Source of the DNA: Tetrahymena thermophila SB210
Lineage: Eukaryota; Ciliophora; Oligohymenophorea; Hymenostomatida; Tetrahymenidae
Assembly: GCF_000189635.1 (NCBI RefSeq)
Contig: NW_002476514.1
Location: forward strand, 328,788 to 392,787
Direction: 5' to 3'
Length of the DNA: 64,000 nucleotides
The translations under genes and the position numbers were made by a program. Positions 1 through 12,600 of this stretch are shown piece by piece (positions within the stretch are counted from its first letter, which is position 1; each line of letters starts with the position of its first letter). The notes beneath the pieces were generated by a model. It was not told the origin of the DNA, did no database searches, and was given only the letters and a program-made list of their open reading frames with translations.

Positions 1-167
1 ACTAATTTAAATAAGTAGATAAATAGCTAAAAAAATATTCTTTTCAATACATTTTTAAAAAATTATTTTATTTTTAGAATTAAAAAAAATATAAAATTGA
101 ATTTTTTTTCTTATTTGAATTGGATTAATGAAGATTTTTAGTTTTTTTGTTGAATTTGCAGGATTAC

Positions 168-975
168 AGTTGTTTTGATTTTCTACATCATCTCCATAGA
201 GAATGAGCTAACTCAAGTCATAGAAAAATTAAATGCCATTCCATCTATCAATAGCGAAGACATAATTGTTTTTGCTTGTAACTACTAATTCTGTAAAGCT
301 TGAGACTGCTTGTTTAGTTAAAATCTTTGTTAAATTGACTTAGAGCTGATTATTTTGCAGAGACTTATCTATTCTGAAGACCATCATTCCTTCGGAATCA
401 GCAGCAACGTAAAAAAATCGATCATCAGGAGGCATTGCTCCTCGATTAAAGAGCATTTAATCTTAAGAATAATCTATAATCCCAAGTTATATAAGATTTG
501 TTATGTTCCTCGAGTCGTACCATTGTAAAATACCTAAATAACCAACAACAAACATGATTTCTTCTTCTAAATTAAATTAAATGTCTACTATGGTCATATT
601 TTATACATTAATTGTATTAATCATCTTAATATTAAAGTCAATTTAGTCTAATTAGAAGATGCCTACTTATCCAACCATTCCTAGAAAGATATACTAGCCA
701 TTTTTTGATATTTAAACACATTAAATATAGCTTTTATCAGGAGATTAATGAATATTTGTGTTAAATTTATTGTCAATTATCATGATTCCAGCATTACCAA
801 TAGCAACAATTGCTATTCCAGTTTATTAAGATACCTTTATCCTACTTGAAGTTCCATTACTGCTATGAACATCAAAAGATTTGTAAGGAATTGAATTATA
901 AACAAATCCTACTTATTGGTTTTATCCAAAGACATAAGTAAAAATGAATTAAATAAATAAGAAATTCACTCTCAT
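168..975 (-). CDS. P1, exon 1 of an LVIVD-repeat surface protein (partial)
   Basis: This is the first exon only. It reads leftward from ATG 973-975 to a GT donor at 166-167; exon 2 would lie beyond the left edge. The exon is 808 nt and ends in phase 1, exactly as in P2 and P3. The product starts MRVNF, followed by a hydrophobic signal-peptide-like stretch ending at FGQNQ. The rest has repeated segments of hydrophobic beta-strands around short [LI]-x-[IV]-[YF]-D motifs, as in LVIVD repeats of beta-propeller surface proteins. TAA and TAG are read as Gln, and no TGA occurs in frame. The first exon is highly similar to those of P2 and P3. A cell-surface or secreted role is inferred from family resemblance and the leader. 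Confidence 0.8.
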
Positions 976-1333
976 TCCAATATAATAAAAATTAATTAAA
1001 TTGTTTAAATTATTTTTTTTTAATTACTAAATAAATTATCTATTTTGTAATAAATAAATAATTGTTCTACCTTATGAGAATAATTTCATTAAATATTCAT
1101 TTTATAATAATTTCTTAAATATAATTTTATAAAATAATAAAATAAATTATTTTTATTGCTTAAATTTTATAAAGATTTTTTTAAAAAAGTTAATTAATCC
1201 AAGTAATTAACCTATAAGTAAAATTGATTTAAACTTATTAAAAATTAAATTCTTTTCTAAAATTATTTTATGAAATAAATATAAAAACAATTAATGAAAT
1301 AAATAATATTTTTTAAATTATTTGTAAAGTTTT
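976..1333. other. AT-rich intergenic stretch upstream of P1
   Basis: This is the 5' flank of P1. Its first 250 bases resemble the 5' flanks of P2 (from 9023) and P3 (from 16053), so the promoter region was duplicated along with the genes. No open frame or distinct motif was recognised. Confidence 0.6.
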
Positions 1334-2260
1334 TCATTGCTAATTTTTGTTTTTACTGTGTTTAGAAATATTATCAATTTCTTCTTTATTTAATTATTAG
1401 TTTTATAAAGATTTTGATTAACTGAGTTAATCTCTTTCATAATCCTATTAATTTTATCTATTTAAAAATATTTATTTTAAATAGATGATATGAGGCTATT
1501 TAGTTTAAGATTCTGTATAGGATTCTTTTTTACACGACTAGATCTGTGCATAAAAATGGGAGGAGAAACTAAATCTTACTCATATTCAGCTATGGATTTT
1601 ATTTCTTAGTGAATTTTTCTTCTATTTTATTATAGCTATTATCATAATTAAAGAAAATTTTAAATATTTAAAAAAATAATAAATTATTTTATATACAAAA
1701 TCAATTTAATACTAACCATATAAACAAATTAATTTTTCTTCAAATGAATAGATTCTATACAGTATTTTAAGATATTTTTTGAACTAATAAAAATTAATCC
1801 GAGTTTATCAGCAAACAAAACTATTTTCAATTAAAATTTACAAATTAATTAGTTTTTATTCTATTTTAATTTATTTATTTTTGATAAAAAAATACAAATT
1901 TCAATCAAAAGTTAAAAATAAAAAAAATATTTTAATTTTGTTTCCTTCTAGAATGAATATAAAATTTAGAGGAAAAATTAGTCTTTTTATTTGTAATTTA
2001 TATTTATTCATTTTTTAATAATATTTAATTTAATTTTTATATCAATTCTTATTCTTTAGAATGATTTAATTATAGCACTTCCAGTATTTAATAAATTAAT
2101 TGAAGTGGAGAATTAAGAATTAAATTCCTGGATTAAATAAAATTGATAATTAATTAAATAATTTTATCATACTTTTTATTATAAAATATTAGTTTTATAA
2201 TTTATATATATATAATTTAATAATTATATTTTTAATTTTTCATAGATTTTTATTTTACAA
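1334..2260 (-). pseudogene. Rearranged relic of a P4-type last exon and intron 3
   Basis: Bases 1334 to about 1650 match the 3' half of P4 exon 4 (from 16412), including the TGA at 1334-1336. About 1655-1720 match P4 16748-16815, but in the opposite orientation. About 1730-1835 then match the start of P4 exon 4 (17235-17345), and 1835 to about 2260 resemble P4 intron 3. About 420 nt of the exon is missing. The reading frame cannot be continued through the inverted piece, so this is a dead fragment. It shows that a P4-like gene once ended here between P1 and P2. Confidence 0.75.
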
Positions 2261-2673
2261 TATTATAAATAGGAATAGGTTCTAAAATTTACATTTAAAA
2301 AAAAAAATTTAAATAAACACACTATTTAAGATATATTAAAAAATAATTTATCAAAATTTTTACTTTTATAATTAATTCTATAACAAATTTTTTAACTTAT
2401 TTTTTTTCATTCAAAAAATACTTACTTCATCAATCATTAACAAGCAATCAAATAGTTTAAAAATAACAAATTGTTATAATAATATAAATTAAAGTATTGA
2501 ATATAAGTAAAGAAATTTACACTTTTTAAACGAAAAATATTTTTTAAAAAAACTCTTTGAATATAAATCTATAAGAATTACAAAAATCATAAATAAAATG
2601 CTTATTAATATTTATTAAGAATAATCCCAAAAAAATTCATAGATTAATTAAAAAAATTATATATTTTTTTTTT

Positions 2674-5600
2674 TCAATTCTAATTTTAATTTGATTTTTA
2701 TTTATTTATTTTTTGTTGATCTTTATAATCATAAAGCTCCTTGTTTAATTATTTTTCATATTAAAATTTAGATTATAAATCAACTCTTTCAAAATCCTTT
2801 TACTTATCAAATTACTCTTATAATTAAAAATTGGGTATTTATGCATTTAATTTAAAACTTGATAAAGGAGTGTTTGGCATAATACCTAGACCTAGAGGAA
2901 AAATAGGAGGAGATGTTAATTCTTAATCATACTCAGTCATCGATCTTATTCCCGTGTAAGCTTTTTCTTCTATTTCATCTACATTTTCTTCTTATTCGTT
3001 TTTTAATAAATTTTATGTTTAGTTTGGTGAATTTTTAATGGAAAAGAGATCAACAATATTTTATTATTTTCTTAAAGGCATTTAAAGTTAACTTTTTTTA
3101 GAGTTATTTATGATATTATTTCCTAGTTAAATTTATTCCATATTTTCTTATTAACATTACATTTGTTTTCTGGCATCACTTTCTTTAATAAAATTACTTT
3201 CTTTTATTTAATTTTCTAATTAAGGAACTTCTATATCATCTCTAGGCTTAGAGTCTCCAACTACATTCAAATGAAATTAGTAGGATACAAATCGTGTTTA
3301 GTTGTAAACTCTAATTAAAAAGTTATTAACATCAGATTTTGTAGGAATGCCCTCCAAAATTATAACACCATTTTTAAATTCATAAGACATCCAACTAGGT
3401 AGAGAAATGTACTTAGATATTGGAAGAGTTTTGTATTATAAATTAAATAGTTTCCTTAAGCATAGACAAACACCATCTTATATTTTCTCAAATGCCTCCA
3501 CTGAAACAACTTAGTTTTTCTCCAAATGAATAGACTCTCCACAGCATTTTATGATTGATTTTGAGCTTATGAAATTTAATCCAAGAGCATCAGCAAACAA
3601 AACTTTATTAAATAAATATTTTATTTTTATTATCAGAATTAATTCAAAGTTTAATAAAAAAATAGATAAAATTATTAAATTTTTAAATATGTTTTTAAAA
3701 GTACAAATTTATGTTTTAAAAGTGTTTTATTTTCAATAAAAATAATAAAGAATTTGTAATATTACCCTCCTTAAGCAAGTAAGGATTGATATCAATTGAT
3801 TAGAGATAGCTAAGCTTATAGTTCTCTAGATCTAAGTTTTTAGGAATAATTTCAAGGTCTTTTACAACTTTAAAAATCTCATCTTCTATTAATGTAGTTT
3901 TTGAAAAGGGTACATGAACACCATATTGATCTAAGTCATTTGTGGCTGTAATTTGGACATATTATTTATACCAGTCATTTTATAGGTAGTTACAAGTTTC
4001 TAAAGAATATTTTTTAAGAAATTAGTAAAGTCTGAGAGTTTTCTTTTCATTATCCAATAAGTATCTTAAAACATTTGCTTTTAGACATTAATAAAATCTT
4101 GAGTCTTCGTTTTCTAAATCTAAAGTGTAATCTTCTATTTTATAGTCCAATAATTCATACTAAATTATTAATTTTTATTCAACCATTTGATTAAATAAAT
4201 TGCTCATTTAGAATGTGCCATCTTCTGCTTAAATTGTATATTTATTTAATAGATTGTTTTTATTCTCTGCATTTCTAAAATTGCCACTTTATGAAACTTG
4301 CTCTGTTGTTTGTTTTTTCTGTTCAATCTCTTATAATTAAATACTAAATCTTCTGTCATACTTATCCTTAAACATCTTTTTTAATTTTGACTATTTTTGC
4401 ATTTTGCCGTTTTATTTACTTTATTTTTCCTTTTAAATAAACTGTGAGCTAAATTAAGATTAGGCTGTTTCATTTATTTACTTCTTACTGTAGCTAATTG
4501 ATTCATCTTAATTTACTGAATTATTAATTACAAATTGTCTATTTTTATTTAAAATATTACTATTATTTTATGGCGTTTCTGATTATTCTTTCTATTAAGC
4601 TACTTTGCATAAATCTCCTTCTACTTATTTATATTTTTCTTCAATTTAAATATTTTGCTAAACATTTATTATTTTTTCACTCTTTACACTTTCAAGATTC
4701 AAAATAGACTTTTTTAATTTATTTGTACCTTAATTCAAATTTTTACATGATTACTTCAGAAATTTCTATAAAAATAAATAAGCGATTTCATAATCTTGAT
4801 CTAAAATAAGTATTTTTTTCCTGTAGATTTAATTCACATAGGCTGTTTCTGTAGAGTACATAGTTTGATTTTTAAAATAAAGATTCATAAAAGATGCTCT
4901 TTTTTTATACAAACCAAAGGCAAAAGCTAGAGGACCAAGCACTTAAATTAGTATATTCAAAACATAGCTAAAAGGCATTTTGTTTATGTTAATATAAAAA
5001 TAATCATATTTTATTGTATAACCATTCGTTACTTATAGTCTCAAATAGATTGTTTAAAATAAGTAGCTAGAAGGAGGACTACCTACTAAGCGAAGGTTGA
5101 CATTATCACATTTGATAAATGAATCTGAAGATATAGGCACAAATTAACCACTTATTTACTATTAGAATTAATAAGATAGAGGAATTTAATCTGGATCAAT
5201 AAATGAAGCAATATCAAATTAAATCATAAAAGACTCTTCAATTGTTAAGTCTGTTCCTTACTTATTCATTTGATCTTATAGTGTTTTTTGAGTGACAATA
5301 TCCGATTTGAGTTTCAAAAATTTTATTTCACTTTCTACATTCAAATTTAAGTTTAAATTATAATTAAAATTATCACTAATTGCAACCTAAATTTCTTTTA
5401 AAGAAGTGGTAAGTTTAATTGCTAAATTNNNNNNNNNNNNNNNNNNNNNNNNNNNNNNNNNNNNNNNNNNNNNNNNNNNNNNNNNNNNNNNNNNNNNNNN
5501 NNNNNNNNNNNNNNNNNNNNNNNNNNNNTCAATCCCCTTCTATTTTCATCACAGTCAGTTAATCATTAAAATACATAACTAAATTTGGGTATGTTTTCTA

Positions 5601-8600
5601 AATAAAATTATATTAAGAGCTGTCTTAAAAAGCTAAGCTCACTGTAATGTCTTTCTAAATAGCTTAAATCATTTAATATTTTTGGCTTTAATCAAATTAA
5701 AGAGAGCTCACCACATCAAACACAAATTAATTGTAGACAATAGTTCTTTTAAAAGTTTCAGTCACATATGACTAAATGATAGCAAGCCTATTAGGATCTA
5801 TATTACTTGTAGCAAATACTAAAGTTAGATCTATATATTTTTTAATGGTAGAGTCAAAAAAGTTAGTAGCACAATCCATTCCATCAATATAACCTGCTTA
5901 TTTTAAGTAATTAAAAATAGATGTGCTTTCACTTTGAGTAGTTATTAATTCTGTTGTTTCAAAAATAAAAGAGTTAGCATCTAATTAAAAGCACGATTAA
6001 ATCACTATAGTTAAAAAACTCTTATTTCCTTCATTAGAATCTAAGCATTCTTTAGGAATATTTAACTAGAGCAAAGCCTACAAATTGGAATTACTTTAAT
6101 CTGATCTATCAACAGTCATCCAAGAAGGTAAACTTTAAAGAACTAAATTTTAATAGTAATAAATCTAGCTAATAACTTAGTTAGGCTATCTGTAAAGAAC
6201 AACAAATCTAACTAGATATTGCAATCCAACTTAAAATGGTTCAATATCTGAAATAGAAGTATATTCTAATGTTGAAATAGATTACACTTATCTCTCAACA
6301 TGAATTTGTACTTAGCTTTATAAATTATAAAGACGGAATTAATGCTAATTCATAGAAAATAAGAATGAGAGCCCTGTTTTATCTGAATATTTAATTATAA
6401 AAATTTATAAGAAATTAAGTCTTGAAATAAAATTTATAATAGCCAAAAAATTATTTTTTTTATAAATTAAATGTAGTTTAAAATATTATCAATCCTCATT
6501 AATTAAAGTTCCTCCCACTCAATTTATAATTTTTTATTTTACACTATAATTTTTTTACCTATGCATGTTGCGATAGAATTTTAAGATGATATGATAGATT
6601 TCATAATTACTCTTAGGTTAGATTTATCTGTTAGATCTATCAAGGTTAAAGTACCCGAGTCCATTGTAGAAATTATTCCATATCTTTCATCATTTGTAAA
6701 AGAAATAAAATTTGTCCAGCCAGAGGAAATATAACTACCAATAACTACTATTTCAGGTAACTTAGTTGAATCTAGCAAAATCATACCATTAAATCCATCC
6801 AAAAAGTAAATTATTTAATTTACTTAAGAACGCAATAATGTTTCACCGCCATTCGTCCTCCATTAATTTACCATTTTAGGATTAGCCATATCAGAGGTGT
6901 CATAAATAAAAAGTCCAACATTTCTGACAACTGCAAGCGCATGTTTCTTATCATGTGATAAAACTGCTCCACAACAAGTTCCAATAATGCCTTAATTAGT
7001 GTACATAGAAATTACCTCAAATTTAATCATATCTACCAAAACTATTCCAACATCAAAGGACATTACAGCATGCTACTCATCTTCACTGAAATTCATCTCT
7101 TCACAATAGTAGACCTAATCGTAGTGTAGTCCTTTAACATATTCAAAAGAATATTCTCCATCAGGAGATATTATAACTTTAAACTTATAGGCTATTACAT
7201 TTATAGTAGATTATTATGCAGCAAAGTAAATATATTAACCATCCTTAGAGAAATAAATATTATCAACATAGAATCCTAAAGGTATTGATTCATCTGGCCC
7301 AAATACTCTCAATTAATTAGTCCTTAAAATTTATTATTATGTATCAGAAAATTAATATTTGATCTGCATGGTCGATGGAGTTGATTTTGTGTATGAATTG
7401 ACTTTTATTTCAAAAATTGAAAGTCCATCTGCATCTAAGCCTCCTAAGAAGTATTTATTATTTGAAGAAATAGCGCATCTCCATTTAGAAACTGCAGTTC
7501 CTTCAATAAAAAATTGTGATTGTTAAGCATTGAATAAATTTGGAATATTGTTAAAAAGGGAAGGTTTCTATTTTTCATAAATAGCCACTGATAAAGAATT
7601 AGAATAGTAAATAAATTGATTATCAAATGTTGTGTTAGAAATCACATTTTATTTCGGAGATAATGCTATAGAAAAAGATTATCCAGTTAATTAAAGCTGC
7701 TAAAAGAATTGTGGATTCAAAGGATCTTAGATATTATATATTAATATTCCCAATGATCTCGCTCCTACATATAAGAACTGGTCATCTAAACTCAAACCTA
7801 TAGAAGAAGTGTATCCTAACGTGCTTCCTAGATTAGCAGGCACCATTTTAATTAATTCTTTTCAAATAAAAATGAAAAATATTAAGAATTGGAATACTTT
7901 TTTTTAGGCAGTTTATTTATTAAAATAATGAACTTTCTTTTTCTCATTAGAGTTTTTTCAAAAATTATGTATTAGTTTAATCAGCAGCCAATGTTATTTT
8001 TATTAAAGTTAATAAATTCTTAGTAATTAATTTCATTTACTTTTAATATATTTACTAATTTAAATAGAATTAGTAGATTAAAAATATTCTTTTCCATGAA
8101 TTTTTAAAAAATTATTTTATTTTTAGAATAAAAAACCTTTAAATTTATTTTTTTTTCTTAATTGAATTGATATTAATGAAGATTTTTTATTTTTTTGTTG
8201 AATTTATGCATTACAGTTGTTTTGATTTTCTACATCATCACCATCTAGAATGAGCTAACTCAAATCATATATAATAAAAATGCCATTCCATCTATCAATA
8301 GCGAAGACATAATTGTTTTTGCTTGTAACTACTAATTCTGTAAAGCTTGTGGCTGCTAGTTTAGTTAAAATCTTAGTTAAATTGACTTAGAGCTGATTAT
8401 TTTGCAGAGACTTATCTATCCTGAAGACAATCAATCCTTCGAAGTCAGCAGCAATATAAAAAAATCGATCATCAGGAGGCATCGCTCCTCGATCAAAGAG
8501 AATTTAATCTTAAGAATAATCTATAATTCCAAGCTATATAAGATTTGTTATGTTCCTCGAGTCGTACCATTTTAAAACGCCTAAATAACCAACAACAAAC

Positions 8601-9022
8601 ATGATTTCTTCTTCTAAATTAAATTAAATGTCTACTATGGTCATATTTTATACATTAATTGTATTAATTATCTTAATACTAAAGTCAATTTAGTCTAATT
8701 AGAAGATGCCTACTTGCCCAACCATTCCTAGAAAGATATACTAGCCATTTTTTGATATTTAAACGCATTAAATATAGCTTTTATCAGGAGATTAATGAAT
8801 ATGTGTATTAAATTTATTGTCAATTATCATGATTCCAGCCTTACCTAAAGCAACAATAGCTATTCCAGTTTATTAAGATACCTTTATCCTACTTGAAGTT
8901 CCATTAATGCTATGAACATCAAAAGATTTGTATGGAATTGAATTATAAACAAATCCTACTTGCTGGTTTTATCCAAAGACATAGGTTAAAATGAATTAAA
9001 TAAATATGAAATTCACTCTCAT
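2674..9022 (-). CDS. P2, four-exon LVIVD/cadherin-like membrane protein
   Basis: Exons, read leftward: 8215-9022, 6559-7857, 3766-6373 (containing a 100-N gap) and 2674-3602. Introns have GT..AG ends and phases 1, 1, 1. The start is ATG 9020-9022 and the stop is TGA 2674-2676. Domain order: signal peptide (about 1-20); LVIVD-type repeats (about 30-700); cadherin/Ig-like modules with a PSWM motif; one membrane segment after NKIPFSYVLN; a basic YKKRAS stop-transfer; and a tail of about 700 residues. The tail holds a second PSWM..EGIPT module and ends in a Gln/Lys-rich segment. Exons 1 and 2 are 808 and 1299 nt, identical in length to P3. One extra base just left of the gap (near 5410, relative to P3) would shift the frame. 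It may be a gap-edge error, so intactness is unproven. Confidence 0.8.
5429..5528. other. Assembly gap (100 N) inside P2 exon 3
   Basis: This is a run of exactly 100 N. By comparison with P3, roughly 50 bases of coding sequence are missing here, so 100 is a placeholder rather than a measured length. Confidence 0.95.
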
Positions 9023-9630
9023 TCCAATGATAATAAAAATTGATTAAATTGTTTAAATTGTTTTTTTTAATTACTGAATACATTATTTAATTTGTAATAA
9101 ATAAATAAATTATAGTTCTACCTTATGAGAATAATTAGTTAAATATTCATTTTATTATAATTTCTTAAAACAAATTTTTAAAATAATAAAATAAATTATT
9201 TTTTATTCCTAAATTTTATAAAAACTTTTAAAAAAAAGCTAATTAATCCAAGTAAATTGTAAGTAAAACTGATTTAAATATATCAAAAATTAAATTGATA
9301 AAAAAATAAAATATTAAATACAATCGTTTATTATTAAATTCAATAAATAAATTTATTTAAAAATAAAAATTTTACTATCACTAACAAGCAATCAAATATT
9401 TTTAAAATAACAAATTGCTATAATAATATAAATTAAAGTATTTAATATAAGTAAAGAAAATTATATTTTTTAAAAGAAAAATATTTTTTATAAAATTCTA
9501 TGAATATAAATCGACAAGAATTACAAAAATCATAAATAAATACTTATTAATATTTATTAAGAATAATCCCAAAAAAATTCATAGATTAATTAAAATGATT
9601 ATATATTTTTATTAGTATTTTTTTATTTTT
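9023..9630. other. Intergenic: P2 promoter side and P3 3' flank
   Basis: The right part, about 9370-9630, resembles the 3' flank of P2 (about 2430-2673). The left part resembles the upstream region of P1. No gene or distinct motif was seen. Confidence 0.6.
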
Positions 9631-12600
9631 TCAAATCTAATTTTAATTTGAATGTTATTTATTTATTTGTTACTCAGAATAATCATAAAGCTCCTAGTTT
9701 AATTATTATTCATATAAATATTTAGATTATAATTCGTCTCTTTCAGAATCCTTTTATTTTTTTTTATCAAATTACTCTTATGATTAAATATCTGGAATTT
9801 ATGTGTTTAATTTAAAGCTTTATAAAGGAGTGTTTCGTATAATACCTAGAGCTAAAGGAAAAATAGGAGGAGATGTTAATTCTTAATAATATTCAGTCAT
9901 TGATCTAATTCCTGTGTAAGCTTTTTCTTCTATTTCATCTACATTTTCTTCTTATTCGTTTTTTAATTAATTTTATGTTTAGTTTTGTTAGTTTTTAATG
10001 GAATGGAGATCAACACTATTTTATTATTTTCTGAAATGTATTTGATGTAAACTTTCTTTAGAGTTATTTATGATATTATTTCCTAGTTAAGTTAATTTCA
10101 TATTTTCTTATTGACTTTATATTTGTAGTCTTGCATCATTTTCTTTAATAAAATTACTTTCTTTTATTTAATTTTCTAATAAAGGAACTTCTACTTCATC
10201 TCTAGGTCTAGAGTCTCCAACTACATTCAAATGAAATTAGTAACATACAAATCTTGTTTAGTCATAGACTCTAATTAAAAAGTTATTAACATCAGATTTT
10301 ATTGGAATACCCTCCAAAATTACAACACCATTTTTAAATTCATAAGACATCCAACTAGGTAGAGAAATGTACTTAGATATTGGAAGAGTTTTATATTGTA
10401 AATTAAATAGTTTCCTTAACCATAAGCAAACACCATCTTATATTTTCTCAAATGCTTCCACTGAAACAACTTAGTTTTTCTCTAAATGAATAGATTCTCC
10501 ACAACATTTTATGATTGCTTTTGAGCTAATGAAATTTAATCCAAGAGCATCAGCAAACAAAACTTTATTAAATAAATATTTTATTTTTATTATCAGATTT
10601 AATTCAAAGTTTAATAAAAAAATAGATAAAATTATTAAATTTTTAGATATGTTTTTAAAAGTATAAATTCATGTTTTAAATGTGTTTTATTTTCAATAAA
10701 AATTAAAATTTTGTTAAAAAAAGAATGTTTTATTAGTTAAAAAAATGATTTATTATTTAGATTTTTAACTTTTATAATAAAGTGTTTGTAATATTACCCT
10801 CTTTAAGCAAGTAAGGATTGATATCAATTGATTAGAGATAGCTAAGCTGATAGTTCTCAAGATCTAAGTTTTTAGGAATAATTTCAAGGTCTTTTAGTAC
10901 TTTAAAAATCTCATCTTCTATTAATGTTGTCTTTGAAAAAGGTACATGAACACCATATTGATCTAAGTCATTTGTGGCTGTAATTTGAACATATTATTTA
11001 TACCAGTCATTTTATAGGTAGTTACCAGTTTCTAAAGAATATTTTTTAAGAAATTAGTAAAGTTTGAGAGTTTTCTTTTCTTTTTCCAATAAGTGTCTTA
11101 AGACATTTGCTTTTAGGCATTAATAAAATCTAGAGAATTCATTTTATAAATCTAAAGCATAATCTTCTATTTTATAGTCCAATAATTCATACTAAATTAT
11201 TAATTTTTATTAAATCATTTAGTTAAATAAATTGTTCATTTAGAATGTGCCATCTTCTGTCTAAATTGTATAAATATTTAATACATTGTTTTTATTCTCT
11301 GCATTTCTAAAAATGCTACTTTATGAAAATTGCTCTGTTGATTGTTTTTTCTATCTAGTGTCTTATTATTAAATACTAAATCTAGTGTCATACTTATCCT
11401 TAAACTCCTTTTTCAGCTTTGAATTTTATTTGATTTTGCTATTTTATTTACTTTATGTTTCCTTTTAAACAATCTGTGAGCCATATTAAGATTATATTGT
11501 TTCATTGATTTACTTCTTGCTTTAGCTAAATGATTCATCTTAATTTACTAAATTTTTACTTTCAAATTATCTATTTTTATTTAAAACTCTTAAAATATTA
11601 CTATTATTTTATGATATTTCTGATAATTATTTCTATTAAGGTAATTTTTTTAAATCTCCTTCTACTTGGTTAAATTTTTCTAAAGTTTAAATATTTTGCT
11701 AAGAATTTATTATTTTTTCACTCTTAGCACTTTCAAGATTCAAAATCGACTTTCTTAATTTATTAGCACCTTAATTTAGTTAGTTTTAATTGAAATTTTT
11801 CCCAGATTACTTCATAAATTTCTATAAAAATAAATAAGCGATTTCATAATCTTGATCTAAAATAAGTATTTTTTTCCTGTAGATTTAATTCACATAGGCT
11901 GTTTCTGTAGAGTACATAGTTTGATTTTTAAAATAAAGATTCATAAAAGATGCTCTTTTTTTATACAAACCAAAGGCAAAAGCTAGAGGACCAAGCACTT
12001 AAATTAGTATATTCAAAACATAGCTAAAAGGCATTTTGTTTATGTTAATATAAAAATAATCATATTTTGTTGTATAACCATTAGTTACTTGTAGTCTCAG
12101 ATAAATTGTTGAGAATAAGTAGCTAGAAGGAGGATTACCTACTAAACGAAGGTTGACATTATCACATTTGATAAATGAATCTGAAGATATAGGCACAAAT
12201 TAACCACTTATTTTTTATTAGAATTAATAAGATAAAGGAATTTAATCTGGATCAATAAATGAAGCAATATCAAATTATATCATAAAGGATTGTTCAATTG
12301 TTAAATCTGTTCCTTACTTATCCATTTGATCTTACAGTGTTTTTTGAGTTACAATATCTGATTTGAGTTTCAGAAATTTTACTTCGCTTTCTACATTCAA
12401 ATTTAAGTTTAAATTATAATTAAAATTATCACTAATTGCAACCTAAATTTCTTTTAAAGAAGTGTAAGTTTAATTACTAAATTTGCTTTTATCGAAGTAG
12501 AGAATTCCATTGCTTAAAGCTTGATTTACATAGCTCAAATCCCCTTCTATTTTCATCACAGTCAGTTAATCATTAAAATACATAACTAAATTTGGGTATG

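Noticed and set aside
3551-3739. 62-codon plus-strand open frame
   Set aside because: It lies antisense across P2 exon 4 and intron 3 and has low-complexity, AT-driven composition.
6581-6802. Short LVIVD-like frames (6581-6802, 13592-13807, 15285-15512, 20942-21190) as separate small genes
   Set aside because: They are pieces of the P gene exons cut by Gln codons that the standard code reads as stops.
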